A program made the position numbers and the translations under genes. From NCBI GenBank assembly GCA_963676095.1, contig OY781040.1, positions 6,386,001 through 6,450,000 on the forward strand: a stretch of 64,000 bases of DNA. The letters run 5' to 3'. Origin of the DNA: G963676095 sp963676095. Its GTDB lineage: Bacteria; Bacteroidota; Bacteroidia; Bacteroidales; Prolixibacteraceae. The notes below the pieces were generated by a model that ran no database searches, was not told the origin of the DNA, and saw only the letters and a program-made list of their open reading frames with translations. Below are positions 35,801 through 44,601 of this stretch, piece after piece (the first letter of the stretch is position 1; every line of letters starts with the position of its first letter).

Positions 35801-36445
35801 AAAGATTTTGACGATTCAGGGACAATTGATGAAAATGACCGTCGTGTCATTGGGGATGCCAACCCTGATTTTACGGGAGGATTTGGACTGAATGCCACGT
35901 TTCATGGCTTTGATGCCTCTGTTTTGTTCAGTTTTGTTTATGGCAACGATATTTATAATGCCACAAAAATTGCTGCTTCACAACAATACCGCACCAGTTA
36001 TCCAAACATGCTGAATATAATGAATGCAGATAACCGGTATACCTATCTGAACCGCGAGACAGGCGAACTGGTTACCGATCTTGAGACACTGAAAGAGATG
36101 AACGAAGGAAAAAATGCAAAAAAATACTGGTCTCCGTTTTCTTTCGGAAATGCAGTCGTATTGCCTACCTCCTGGGCTATTGAAGACGGTTCTTTCCTTC
36201 GTCTGCAGAATGTTACGCTGGGTTATACACTACCTTCGAGGCTTACCCGGAGATTTTTGTGCAATCAGTTCCGTTTATACTGTACGCTCGATAATGTCTG
36301 GCTCCTGACCAATTATTCAGGATATGATCCTGAAGTAAGTTCTCCGGTACGCGGTTCTTCAACATCGGGCCTGACCCCGGGTGTCGACTATTCTTCTTAT
36401 CCAAAGAGTTTTTCATGGACTTTGGGTTTAAATGTAACATTTTGA
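32873..36445 (+). CDS. SusC/RagA-family TonB-dependent transporter (locus 1)
   Basis: A 1190-residue outer-membrane protein. After a long signal region (MKLTTFFLFVMLVHVSAGVFS) comes an STN domain (about 45-115), the part that talks to FecR; then a carboxypeptidase-regulatory-like domain (VSGTVKDQDGQPVPGVTVVI), the TonB-box-like DEVVAIGYG, a plug with the SusC signature SPTDIESIDVLKDASSTAIYG, and the beta barrel ending in YPKSFSWTLGLNVTF. It imports oligosaccharides with its SusD partner. STN plus upstream FecR and sigma indicate trans-envelope autoregulation by the substrate. Confidence 0.96.
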   Translation: MKKKRLNFSGRRIPCLKQICRIMKLTTFFLFVMLVHVSAGVFSQTNGRLSLKADQESISEILKQIEDETNYTFMYNRNNIDVERKININCQGENIEKVLDILFQGTNVKYRSFNNNYVLYLEEDLPTVLSQQPKSVSGTVKDQDGQPVPGVTVVIKGTTRGTITGVDGKYSFTGLPGNAVLVFSFVGMQQQEVPVNSSTVNVVLKNETIGLDEVVAIGYGTAKKRDLTGSVSSVKGETLAQIPVASTAQALTGRLAGVQITTADGSPDAEMIIRVRGGGSITGDNSPLYIVDGFPVSSISDVSPTDIESIDVLKDASSTAIYGSQGANGVVIITTKSAKGGKTQVSYNSFMQSKTLAQKMKVMDTYEYVMTNYELAALGGDDDIESFTERFGVYDDLELYKYIKGTDWQKDMFGSNVISQQQNISINGGNEKTKFLLSGTYNKDGGLMENNDYRRYNFNFKLNHKLSDKLTFNLNARVSDVLIHGSGTSGGTYKVRTSDALVNGPTNGLSDYTEVDPTLLTEEEYDEWVRANLTLSEQAAQYWRRQYRKTFNFTSSIDWEIIKGLKYRLEGGYQYGFNEVQNYWGEYTSQASYVNGEPLIDWRKTNLRNVREAQTLTYNFNINKDHQFNVMVGQETVSDQSDDNYIYATGYSSDLSAEKIFANIALADGNISVTSNEDADDNLASFFGRLGYNYKDKYLLSATFRADGSSKFPKKNHWGYFPSAALAWRLTEEPFMKPFSNWLSNLKLRISYGEAGNNRIADALYKAEYSLSTTKAYGVDDNLSSYYATANEELANPNLKWETTTTRNIGLDFGFFDERLSGTLEVYKNTSSDLLIERDIVAPGYESTIENVGATSNKGMELTLNAFLINKRDFSLSANFNISFNRSNVDKLAEGITEQSYASGWAGTDNKGYYDYKVMVGKPVGLMYGWVVDGYYTTDDFSEYDAANEEYVLKDGVPTTGLLGGRIGVRPGTIKLKDFDDSGTIDENDRRVIGDANPDFTGGFGLNATFHGFDASVLFSFVYGNDIYNATKIAASQQYRTSYPNMLNIMNADNRYTYLNRETGELVTDLETLKEMNEGKNAKKYWSPFSFGNAVVLPTSWAIEDGSFLRLQNVTLGYTLPSRLTRRFLCNQFRLYCTLDNVWLLTNYSGYDPEVSSPVRGSSTSGLTPGVDYSSYPKSFSWTLGLNVTF

Positions 36446-36581
36446 TTCATTTAATATGGAACACCATGAATACCGCGATTGCAAACAAAGGCATGATTAT
36501 AATGGATAAATGGTTCTGTGGCTATACAGTTAATATGGTAAAATGGAGAGTTTCCGGTGGCATATAAAAATTGAAATAATT

Positions 36582-38549
36582 ATGAAAAGAAAATATATCT
36601 TACCAATTATTTGCCTGGCGTTATTTCTGACGTCATGTGATAAATACCTCGACGTGGATTCCCCTTCGTCATTTGATTCGGATTATGTTTTTTCAAACGC
36701 AACCGATGCTAAAAAAGCAGTTATGGCCTCGTATTCCTGCTTCGGGAACGACCGCTATACTTCCCGTATGTCGTGTGTCTGGATGCAGAACACTGATGTC
36801 GAAGCCTGTCAGCCAAGCGCAAACCCGGATGGTTCGCGCCGGGATATCTGGTCGCTTCAGTCGTATAATCTGACCGGGTTCAGCGATATTTACAATGGCT
36901 GGCAGCTTGCCTATCTGGCCATCGACCGGGCCAATCAATGTATCGAAGGAATCAAGGCCAGCGATATTGCCGGTGACAGCGATATGCAGATGCTCCTGGG
37001 CGAGTCGTACTGTCTGAGGGCTTACTGGTACTGGCTCTTGTGTAATTACTGGGGAGATGTCCCTTATTTTACGGAAGCCGCGAAAGCAGGGATGGAACTG
37101 GATATCCCGAAAACCGACAAAAACTATATTTATACAGGTTGTATCCAGGATCTTGTGAATTGTGAGGAGAACATGTATTTTGCCGATGAGTATGCCGATG
37201 GCATCGAGCGGATGAACCGGGAATTTGCATTGGGAATGATCGCCCGGCTGGCCCTTTTCCGTGCAGGTTACGGGATGACTTATGAAGGAACGATGAAGAA
37301 GGCTGATGAATACCTGGATGTTACAAACGACAGTCTGACTGTTACCTATACCAATATTGACGGAGCCGTGACAAAAGCCAGTACTTCAGAAGACTATTAC
37401 AGGCTGGCCTCCAGTTATTGCCGGAAATTGATGACCCTTAAGGACAGGAGCCTGAATTCAGATTTTGCGGAGATCTTTAAAAATGAATGTGAATACATTA
37501 CCCCTGTTAACGACGACGTATTGTATGAAGTCGCTTTTCTTGCCGGTTACGGCGGCGATGTAGGCTGGTGTATCGGTACCACTGTAAACAGCAGTAGTTA
37601 TGGCGCTACAACAATCCAGGTAAATTTAACGCCTGCCTATTATTTTTCATTTGACGATAAGGATAAAAGACGTGATGTAACAGTCTCGAAGGTTTATTAT
37701 GAGGCAGACGATACCTATGGGGACAATAATCAGTATGTATCTGCCATTACATCCCTTTCTGTGGGAAAATGGAACCGTCTGTGGCTGACTACTTCGCCCG
37801 GCGAATCTTCATCCAAGGGGACCGGAATAAACTGGCCGGTGATGCGTTATTCAGATGTTCTTTTGATGTTGGCCGAAGCCGAGAATGAAATAAATGGCGG
37901 GCCGGACGCCTTGGCCGTTAGTGCGCTTACCCGCGTACGCGAACGGGCATTCGATTCTGAAGATTATACTGAAAAGGTTACGGATTACATTGCTGCCCTC
38001 ACTTCTAAAGAAGACTTTTTTAATGCCATTGTTAACGAACGGGCATGGGAATTCGGTGGTGAATGTATCCGTAAATTTGACCTGGTCAGGTGGAATAACT
38101 ATGGCGAAAAGATCGTGGAAACAAAAGCTGCTTTGGATAACCTGGGTAAGGCAGCCTACGAACAGGACCTGAGCGACCCGGATGTTGCGCAGTACGAAAA
38201 CTATGCACAAAGGCTCTATTATCAGAAAAAGAACGGAACAGTGGTATTTCTGAATGATAAATACCAGCCGGATGAAATTCCCGAAACAATTGTCGATGTC
38301 GACGAACTGGATTCCGAGGGAAATGAGAATGCTTATGCCTACCTGAACTGGACCAGGAACCTTTACCAGGAGAATGAAGATTCTTCAGGCAATGTAACTT
38401 ACGAAAGTGCCGATTATACAACCCGGTGCTGGCGGGGATATACCGACGAGACCGGTTTGTCGGCAGTGCCCTATTTGCTCCCGATATCGGAGACAACGGT
38501 ACAGGCAAGTGCATACCTGAATAACGACGGATATAACCTTGGATTATAA
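36582..38549 (+). CDS. SusD/RagB-family surface glycan-binding lipoprotein (locus 1)
   Basis: A 655-residue lipoprotein that caps the SusC barrel. The signal peptide ends at LALFLTSCDKYLDVD, with Cys as the acyl anchor and acidic residues after it. SusD/RagB features follow: a helical N-terminal half with YLAIDRANQCIEGI, SYCLRAYWYWLLCNYWGDVPYF, and the C-terminal WPVMRYSDVLLMLAEAENEI...VRERAF and ERAWEFGGECIRKFDLVRWN. ATG at 36582 is chosen over an upstream ATG at 36543 because the signal peptide starts there. It is ~100 residues longer than many SusD proteins. Confidence 0.95.
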   Translation: MKRKYILPIICLALFLTSCDKYLDVDSPSSFDSDYVFSNATDAKKAVMASYSCFGNDRYTSRMSCVWMQNTDVEACQPSANPDGSRRDIWSLQSYNLTGFSDIYNGWQLAYLAIDRANQCIEGIKASDIAGDSDMQMLLGESYCLRAYWYWLLCNYWGDVPYFTEAAKAGMELDIPKTDKNYIYTGCIQDLVNCEENMYFADEYADGIERMNREFALGMIARLALFRAGYGMTYEGTMKKADEYLDVTNDSLTVTYTNIDGAVTKASTSEDYYRLASSYCRKLMTLKDRSLNSDFAEIFKNECEYITPVNDDVLYEVAFLAGYGGDVGWCIGTTVNSSSYGATTIQVNLTPAYYFSFDDKDKRRDVTVSKVYYEADDTYGDNNQYVSAITSLSVGKWNRLWLTTSPGESSSKGTGINWPVMRYSDVLLMLAEAENEINGGPDALAVSALTRVRERAFDSEDYTEKVTDYIAALTSKEDFFNAIVNERAWEFGGECIRKFDLVRWNNYGEKIVETKAALDNLGKAAYEQDLSDPDVAQYENYAQRLYYQKKNGTVVFLNDKYQPDEIPETIVDVDELDSEGNENAYAYLNWTRNLYQENEDSSGNVTYESADYTTRCWRGYTDETGLSAVPYLLPISETTVQASAYLNNDGYNLGL

Positions 38550-38598
38550 CAGCTATTGTTTGATAAACAGTAACCATGGCAACAAAAAATTATAGAAA

Positions 38599-40191
38599 AT
38601 GAGACAGATAAAATACAAAATAGGCTGGGCCTGTTTAATTTATATCGTGTTTGCGGGTTTATTCACCGCTTGCAAGGACGACGACAATCTGGGAACAGCC
38701 GACCGCTTGTTCCGGCCAATCATTAACGATTACACTTACGGCGGCACGTGGATCAAACTGGAATGGGATAAGTACGAAGGGGCTGACCACTTCGACTTGG
38801 ACCTTTCACTCGACTCGTTTGAGACATTTGTCCAGCAGGTAGAGACAGATACGACCTGGTACAAATTTGAAAACCTGGCGTACGATACCGAATATTACGT
38901 CCGCATAAAATCTGTCGGGACCAATATCGAATCGGGATATTTTGTCAACGATGTGATCAAAACTTCGGATATAGCTACAAACCTTGACCCGATAACGTCT
39001 GACGATGTGATCGATACCCAGGTGCGCGTAAGCTGGGAAGAAGATGTTTACGACAGCCTGACGGTATTCCGGAACGATACGCTGGTAAAGTCGGCTGTGC
39101 TTACCGGTCAGGACAATGAAAGTAAAAAGGTGATCATAAGCGGCCTGACAGAAAATACGAGCTATGTGGTAAAGGCATATTATAATGGAGACTACATGGG
39201 GAAGAAGAGTTTCAAGACTTTGACGGCCCAGGTTTTTAGCGGGGCAGTAGAAGATCTTCGCGACCTCGACGAAGATGTCGCCTACAGCTATTTAACCCAG
39301 GATTACCTCGACGGACTGGAGGACGGGACGACAGTTGTACTTGCCGGTGGCGTGTACTATGAATTTACAGGACTGAAACTATCCAAAAATATCAGTTTTG
39401 TAACCGGTTACAGCCTTAACGGAAAGGCGGTTATTCAGGTTAGCGGAGCATGTAATGTATTGGCAGATAACGCTATCAATAAAATTTCCTTTAAATCGAT
39501 CAACTTCATTGATCATCCGGATAAGCCCAGGACTGATGCGAATTATGGAGGACAGTATATTCTGAATATATCCAATTCCGGGGTTAATGTGGATACCGTG
39601 AGTATATCCGGGTGCGGGATTTACTACAAACGGGGGATTGTCCGGATCCAATCCAGTGGTACCGTAAATACTATTTTGATTGACGATTGTGTTGCCGACT
39701 CGATTGGCGGTTACGGGGTTGTAAATCCCAGCACAAATAATGTTATGGTAAAAAATGTTTTCATTACCAATTCGACTTTTTCCCATTGTGAAAAATTCGT
39801 TGTAATCGCAAAAACAGCAACATTGGAAACATTTAACTTTGACCATGTAACAACCTGTTTTGTGCCGAACTCGACAAATTATCTTTTCGATCTGAACGGA
39901 CAAACCCCGGCTGAGATTTCGATTACCAATTCGTTGTTTGGAACAGGTTGGAGTGTCGATTCGATCAACGGGATCAGGTACAAGAGCGTCACCAGCCTTA
40001 AGCTGGACAAGAATTACCGTACCAGCGATTGTAACTGGATTATCGGCACATCAGGGAGCCCTGCTGCTCCAATCGATATCGACCAGCTTAGCAGTGACAT
40101 TTATGCCATTTTTACAGATCCTGACAATAATGATTATACACTTTTGGATAAAGACCTGGATGGAAGTGTCGGGGACCCCCGTTGGTGGTAA
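38599..40191 (+). CDS. DUF4957/DUF5123-type surface lipoprotein of pectin loci
   Basis: A 530-residue lipoprotein: signal peptide with lipobox FTACKDDDN. Next come one or two fibronectin-type-III-like beta domains (ITSDDVIDTQVRVSWEEDVYD...SYVVKAYYNG), followed from about residue 215 by a beta-helix-like region (TTVVLAGGVYYEFTGLKLSKNISFVTGYS...ISFKSINFIDHP...ITNSTFSHC) that resembles DUF4957 and DUF5123. Such proteins accompany pectate-lyase genes in Bacteroidota loci and are thought to bind glycan. A strong terminator follows the gene, separating it from the pectate lyase gene. Confidence 0.75.
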   Translation: MRQIKYKIGWACLIYIVFAGLFTACKDDDNLGTADRLFRPIINDYTYGGTWIKLEWDKYEGADHFDLDLSLDSFETFVQQVETDTTWYKFENLAYDTEYYVRIKSVGTNIESGYFVNDVIKTSDIATNLDPITSDDVIDTQVRVSWEEDVYDSLTVFRNDTLVKSAVLTGQDNESKKVIISGLTENTSYVVKAYYNGDYMGKKSFKTLTAQVFSGAVEDLRDLDEDVAYSYLTQDYLDGLEDGTTVVLAGGVYYEFTGLKLSKNISFVTGYSLNGKAVIQVSGACNVLADNAINKISFKSINFIDHPDKPRTDANYGGQYILNISNSGVNVDTVSISGCGIYYKRGIVRIQSSGTVNTILIDDCVADSIGGYGVVNPSTNNVMVKNVFITNSTFSHCEKFVVIAKTATLETFNFDHVTTCFVPNSTNYLFDLNGQTPAEISITNSLFGTGWSVDSINGIRYKSVTSLKLDKNYRTSDCNWIIGTSGSPAAPIDIDQLSSDIYAIFTDPDNNDYTLLDKDLDGSVGDPRWW

Positions 40192-40270
40192 CATCTGAAA
40201 ATTAGCGATGAGGAATATTATGGGATAATATTTAATGTAGATTTTACGGCTAATGATGGTTAAATGTGAA

Positions 40271-40306
40271 ACAGGGGACGGGATTTTAGCGTCCCCTGTT
40301 TTTTTG
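40271..40306 (+). terminator. Strong intrinsic terminator after the DUF4957-type gene
   Basis: ACAGGGGACG and CGTCCCCTGT form a perfect 10-bp stem around the 9-nt loop GGATTTTAG, followed by a run of seven T. It ends 22 nt before the ATG of the pectate lyase gene. Confidence 0.88.
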
Positions 40307-40328
40307 TTATTAAAAAGATTAATAAAAC

Positions 40329-42089
40329 ATGAAGATATTCAGCTATTTTATAATACTATTCCTGCTGGTTTTGTCATGCAGAAATGATGATGAGGGCCCG
40401 GAAAAGTCAGAACAGGGGATTCCCGTAATCACCTTTGTGAGCGACGACCCGCTGGAAGTCGATTCGGTCACAGCCGTCATAAAAGCGACTGTTCAGTGTT
40501 ACAATAAATTATCTGCTGTTATTTTGTGCCGGGTTGACGGGGACAACGTGGTTCAGGTAATGCAAACGAATTCGTTCAGTGATTCGACTTTGTACGAGAT
40601 GGAAACGGAAATAGAGGTCAACAGCAGGACGACAGGCGTGACGATTAAGGCGACAGATATCCAGGGTAACGGGGAGGACAAGACTTTGGAAATATCGGCC
40701 GGCATTGCTGATGCCTTTCCCGGAGCTGAAGGATTCGGCCGCTATGCAACGGGTGGCCGGGGAGGAACGGTTTATGAAGTGACCAATTTAAATGACAGTG
40801 GTGAGGGCAGCCTTCGCAACGCTATCGGTAAATCAGGTGCCCGGATCATCGTATTCCGGGTTTCCGGAACAATCGAATTACAGTCGTACCTTAAAATTAC
40901 CGAAGGAAATATAACAATTGCAGGACAAACGGCACCGGGCGATGGAATTTGTATCCGGAATTATCCCCTGATGATCAATTCCGGTAATGTGATTATCCGT
41001 TTTATCCGGTCCCGTCTGGGAGACGAAAAAGATGTGGAGGATGATGCTATGGGAGGACGTTTCCATAAAAATATCATCATCGATCACTGTTCGATGAGCT
41101 GGTCGGTCGATGAATGTGTTTCCGTGTATTCGAACGAGAATACAACAGTTCAGTGGTGCCTGATTTCCGAGAGCCTGAAGAATTCGGTCCATGAGAAAGG
41201 TGCCCATGGATATGGCGGAATATGGGGAGGAAACAAGGCCAGTTTCCACCATAACCTGCTGGCCCATCATGGTAGCCGTACGCCGCGCTTTGGACCGGGA
41301 ACCACGACTCAGCTGACCGAATACACAGACATGCGCAATAACGTGATTTATAACTGGAGCGGTAACGGATGCTACGGTGCGGAAGCTATGCATGTAAACA
41401 TTGTCAATAATTTCTATAAACCGGGGGCAGCGACTCCTTCCGGGTCGAAACGGGGAAGGATTATCAGTATTGATAAAAAGACGGACCTCGCCGAAGACGA
41501 CGATTTCTACCCGATCAATAATGTCTGGGGACAATTCTATATATCAGGCAATGTGGTTGATGCTTCGACCAGCACAAGTTCTGGCGATATTGCCGCCTGT
41601 AATAATGCGACAGGCGACAATTGGGACTATGGCGTCTATAACCAGTTTAACAGCAAATATACCGTTACAGATGCCGTTAAGTCGGCGATGAAGCAATCCG
41701 TACCTTTCGATTTTGGAGATATCGAAACCTACGATGCAGAAACGGCTTATTCTCAGGTACTCGATTATGCCGGGTGTTCACTGGTCAGGGACAAGGTCGA
41801 TCTCCGGATTATCGAAGAGACCAGGAACGGAACATACACCTATACGGGCAGTATTTCCGGGGAACCGGGAATTATCGATACCCCTTCCGATGCCGGCGGT
41901 TACCCTAACCTTGAATCGATTACCCCTCCCGACGATTCGGACAGCGACGGCATGCCGGATAGCTGGGAAACAAAAAACGGGCTTAATCCTGCTGACGGAT
42001 CGGATGGTGTAAAGAAAACGCTGGATGCAAAATATACCAATCTGGAGGTTTATCTGAACAGCCTCGTCGAAGACCTCTTCCCCCAATAG
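40329..42089 (+). CDS. Pectate lyase, polysaccharide lyase family 1, lipoprotein
   Basis: A 586-residue surface lipoprotein (LVLSCRNDDEG). An N-terminal Ig-like segment (about 30-125) precedes the parallel beta-helix: AFPGAEGFGRYATGGRGGTVYEVTNLNDSG, NITIAGQTAPGDGI, IIIDHCSMSWSVDECVSVY (about 250, the family's IDH region) and HHGSRTPRFGPGT (about 314, the RxPR substrate-binding arginines). A C-terminal DSDSDGMPDSWETKNGLNP looks like a calcium-binding thrombospondin-3-type repeat. The family cleaves polygalacturonate by beta-elimination, giving the locus its predicted pectin substrate. Confidence 0.9.
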   Translation: MKIFSYFIILFLLVLSCRNDDEGPEKSEQGIPVITFVSDDPLEVDSVTAVIKATVQCYNKLSAVILCRVDGDNVVQVMQTNSFSDSTLYEMETEIEVNSRTTGVTIKATDIQGNGEDKTLEISAGIADAFPGAEGFGRYATGGRGGTVYEVTNLNDSGEGSLRNAIGKSGARIIVFRVSGTIELQSYLKITEGNITIAGQTAPGDGICIRNYPLMINSGNVIIRFIRSRLGDEKDVEDDAMGGRFHKNIIIDHCSMSWSVDECVSVYSNENTTVQWCLISESLKNSVHEKGAHGYGGIWGGNKASFHHNLLAHHGSRTPRFGPGTTTQLTEYTDMRNNVIYNWSGNGCYGAEAMHVNIVNNFYKPGAATPSGSKRGRIISIDKKTDLAEDDDFYPINNVWGQFYISGNVVDASTSTSSGDIAACNNATGDNWDYGVYNQFNSKYTVTDAVKSAMKQSVPFDFGDIETYDAETAYSQVLDYAGCSLVRDKVDLRIIEETRNGTYTYTGSISGEPGIIDTPSDAGGYPNLESITPPDDSDSDGMPDSWETKNGLNPADGSDGVKKTLDAKYTNLEVYLNSLVEDLFPQ

Positions 42090-42189
42090 GTTACTTCTAA
42101 TATCTTCTCTAAACCCGCAGAATTTTGTTTTTTTTAATTTCACTGCAGACCGGAAAGATAGAATAACTATCTTGCATGTAAATTGCGGG

Positions 42190-42203
42190 CAGGCGAATGC
42201 CTG
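42190..42203 (+). other. Short hairpin between the pectate lyase and GH97 genes
   Basis: CAGGC and GCCTG pair around GAAT. Another small palindrome (AAGATAG/CTATCTT) lies at 42155-42173. Neither has a T tract, so no terminator is called. Confidence 0.25.
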
Positions 42204-42257
42204 TATTGACATTTTTACTATTACACAATTACAAAAACCTAAATTGAAGAACTAAAC

Positions 42258-44216
42258 ATGAAAGAAGTAACAAGGAAGAAGGGGCTTTTCGTTCTCCTTC
42301 TGGCTGTTAGTTTAGGGGTATCTGCGAAAGATTACCCTGTAAATTCCCCCAATGGAAAAATCAAAGTAACTATCTCTGTCGATCAGGAAATCAGCTGGTC
42401 ATCGAGCGTCGATGGCGTTCCTGTTTTTGACCACAGCTCAATGAAGCTCGATCTGGGATCTGAAGTTTTGGGTACCGGTCCGAAAGTCAGTTCTGCCAAA
42501 AGAAGCAGTGAAAACGGGACTGTCGAAATGCCCGTCCCTGTAAAATCGAAGACAGTCAGCGATAATTATAATCAGCTGACGTTAAAATTCAAAGGAGGAT
42601 ATGCCGTGACATTCCGCGTATTCGATAACGGACTGGCTTACCGGTTCGAGACCGAAAAGAAGGGAAAGATAACGGTAAAAAATGAAGCCGTCGATTTGAA
42701 TTTTGCAGGGGATTTTTCTGTCCTTTTCCCGGAAGAAGAAACCGTGTATTCCCACTATGAAAGAAATTACCTGGATCAGAAGATTTCTTCACTGGGGGCA
42801 GGACATTTTTGCTCGCTGCCTGCCCTGGTCAAGGCGGATAACAATATTAAAGTCGGTATTACCGAAGCCGACCTTTTCGATTATCCCTGCCTGTTCCTGC
42901 AGGCTACCGGCAAAGCCGCGTTTACCAGCAAATATCCGCATGTAATACTGAAATCTGAACCAAAAGGGGACCGGGGGATCAATGTAAAGCAGGAAGCAGA
43001 TTATATTGCGGTCACAGACGGTACCCGTACCTTTCCCTGGCGTGTCTTTATGATCAGTGAGAATGATGCCCGCCTGGTTGAAAATCAGATGGTATACCTG
43101 CTTTCGAGGCCGGCCAAAATAGAAGACACCTCGTGGATTAAACCGGGACTGGTCGCCTGGGACTGGTGGAACGACAATAATTTGTATGATGTCGATTTTA
43201 AATCGGGAATAGATAACCGGACCTATAAATATTACATCGATTTTGCCTCGAAATATGGCATTCCGTACATCATCCTGGACGAAGGATGGTCAAAGACAAC
43301 CACAAACGTCATGGAACCCAAAGCGGATATTGATGTCAAAGAGCTGGTCGATTATGGCAAAACAAAGAATGTGAGCGTTATCCTTTGGTCGTTATGGGGC
43401 CCCCTCGACCAGGATATGGACCGTATTCTCGACCAGTTTGTGAAATGGGGGGCCAAAGGAGTCAAGGTCGATTTTATGGCCCGTTCCGATCAGTACATGG
43501 TTAACTTTTACGAGCGCATGGCTAAGGCATGCGCAGCCCGTCATTTGATGGTCGATTTTCACGGAGCCTACAAACCGTCGGGCCTTCGCAGGGCCTATCC
43601 GAATGTGGTGAACTATGAGGGCGTGAAAGGGCTCGAGAACTGCAAATGGAGCGACCTGATCACACCGGAGCACGATGTTACCCTTCCGTTTACCCGCATG
43701 CTGGCAGGCCCGATGGACTATACCCCGGGCGCCATGAAAAATGCCAATAAAAAAGATTATTTTCCCAGCTATTCCAACCCGATGAGCATGGGTACCCGCT
43801 GCCACCAGATGGCTTTGTATGTCGTTTATGACGCCCCGTTGCAGATGCTGGCCGACAGCCCTTCCGATTATTATCATGAACCCGTATGCACGGAATTCAT
43901 CAGCAAGATGAAAACCTTGTGGGACGATACTAAAATACTGGATGCCAAAGTGGCCGACTATATCGTTACAGCCCGCCGGAGCGGTCAGGATTGGTATATC
44001 GGGGCCATTACCGATTTCGATGCCCGGACGCTCGACATCGACCTGTCATTCCTGGATGACGGAGATTATGAAATGGAAATTATGCAGGATGGTCCCAATG
44101 CCGGAAAAGCAGCAGTCGATTACACGCACATCGTTAAAAAAGTAACTAAAAATTCAAAAATAAGCATACCCATGGCGGGTGGCGGTGGCTGGGTAGCCAT
44201 CTGCAAGAAGATTTGA
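42258..44216 (+). CDS. Glycoside hydrolase family 97 (SusB-like)
   Basis: A 652-residue periplasmic enzyme with signal peptide (GLFVLLLAVSLGVSA). N-terminal beta-sandwich (about 25-290) followed by a TIM barrel with PGLVAWDWWND, YIILDEGWSK, GVKVDFMARSDQ, LMVDFHGAYKPSGLRRAYPNVVNYEGVKG and TLPFTRMLAGPMDYTPG. GH97 contains inverting alpha-glucosidases and retaining alpha-galactosidases; the Asp in KVDFM is in the position used as nucleophile by the retaining group, so alpha-galactosidase activity is my guess. It ends locus 1 and has its own terminator. Confidence 0.92.
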   Translation: MKEVTRKKGLFVLLLAVSLGVSAKDYPVNSPNGKIKVTISVDQEISWSSSVDGVPVFDHSSMKLDLGSEVLGTGPKVSSAKRSSENGTVEMPVPVKSKTVSDNYNQLTLKFKGGYAVTFRVFDNGLAYRFETEKKGKITVKNEAVDLNFAGDFSVLFPEEETVYSHYERNYLDQKISSLGAGHFCSLPALVKADNNIKVGITEADLFDYPCLFLQATGKAAFTSKYPHVILKSEPKGDRGINVKQEADYIAVTDGTRTFPWRVFMISENDARLVENQMVYLLSRPAKIEDTSWIKPGLVAWDWWNDNNLYDVDFKSGIDNRTYKYYIDFASKYGIPYIILDEGWSKTTTNVMEPKADIDVKELVDYGKTKNVSVILWSLWGPLDQDMDRILDQFVKWGAKGVKVDFMARSDQYMVNFYERMAKACAARHLMVDFHGAYKPSGLRRAYPNVVNYEGVKGLENCKWSDLITPEHDVTLPFTRMLAGPMDYTPGAMKNANKKDYFPSYSNPMSMGTRCHQMALYVVYDAPLQMLADSPSDYYHEPVCTEFISKMKTLWDDTKILDAKVADYIVTARRSGQDWYIGAITDFDARTLDIDLSFLDDGDYEMEIMQDGPNAGKAAVDYTHIVKKVTKNSKISIPMAGGGGWVAICKKI

Positions 44217-44236
44217 CCGTATAAAAACTGTTTATT

Positions 44237-44282
44237 AAAGGGTGTCACCAGGCGATTCATCCATTGGAGGCACCCTTTTTTT
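44237..44282 (+). terminator. Intrinsic terminator after GH97
   Basis: AAAGGGTG pairs with CACCCTTT; the loop is long (about 26 nt), and the 3' arm continues into a run of T. It lies 20 nt after the GH97 stop codon. Confidence 0.7.
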
Positions 44283-44330
44283 AATCTAATCAACAGCGGA
44301 CGTGAAAGATTCTTTTATGAAATGAAATAT

Positions 44331-44362
44331 TTTCAGAAAAAGTAGAAAAATAGTTATCTTTG
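44331..44362 (+). promoter_or_regulatory. Promoter of hicAB
   Basis: A -33-like TTTC (44331-44334, consensus TTTG), a 20-nt spacer, and a perfect -7 TATCTTTG (44355-44362) fit the Bacteroidota promoter. The hicA ATG is 32 nt downstream. Confidence 0.6.
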
Positions 44363-44393
44363 AGTGCCGCAGGTCAATTATTCCTTCTGTATT

Positions 44394-44579
44394 ATGACGT
44401 TTGCAGAATTGAAAAGTATTCTTGAAAGAGCAGGATGCTACATTAAAAGACATGGAGCAAATCATGATTGGTATTACAGTCCGGTTACAAAGGAAAGTTT
44501 TCCGGTCGGCAGGCACCAATCGAAAGAAGTACCAAAGGGTACATTAAATAAGATTTTTAAACAGGCAGGGATTAAATAA
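44394..44579 (+). CDS. hicA: HicA-type toxin (mRNA interferase)
   Basis: A 61-residue protein: MTFAELKSILERAGCYIKRHGANHDWYYSPVTKES in two parts, then FPVGRHQSKEVPKGTLNKIFKQAGI, the HicA double-stranded-RNA-binding-like fold. The catalytic His is in GANHDWY (usual form GSSH). HicA toxins cleave mRNA and are blocked by HicB, encoded 22 nt downstream. A frame upstream to 44364 is open, but the ATG at 44394 starts the family homology. hicA lies before hicB, the common order. Confidence 0.9.
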   Translation: MTFAELKSILERAGCYIKRHGANHDWYYSPVTKESFPVGRHQSKEVPKGTLNKIFKQAGIK

Positions 44580-44601
44580 CCACAGAATAAAATATGAAGT
44601 T

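Noticed and set aside
40878..41534. 218-codon minus-strand frame inside the pectate lyase gene
   Set aside because: It is a shadow of a strongly supported coding region and has no recognisable domain.
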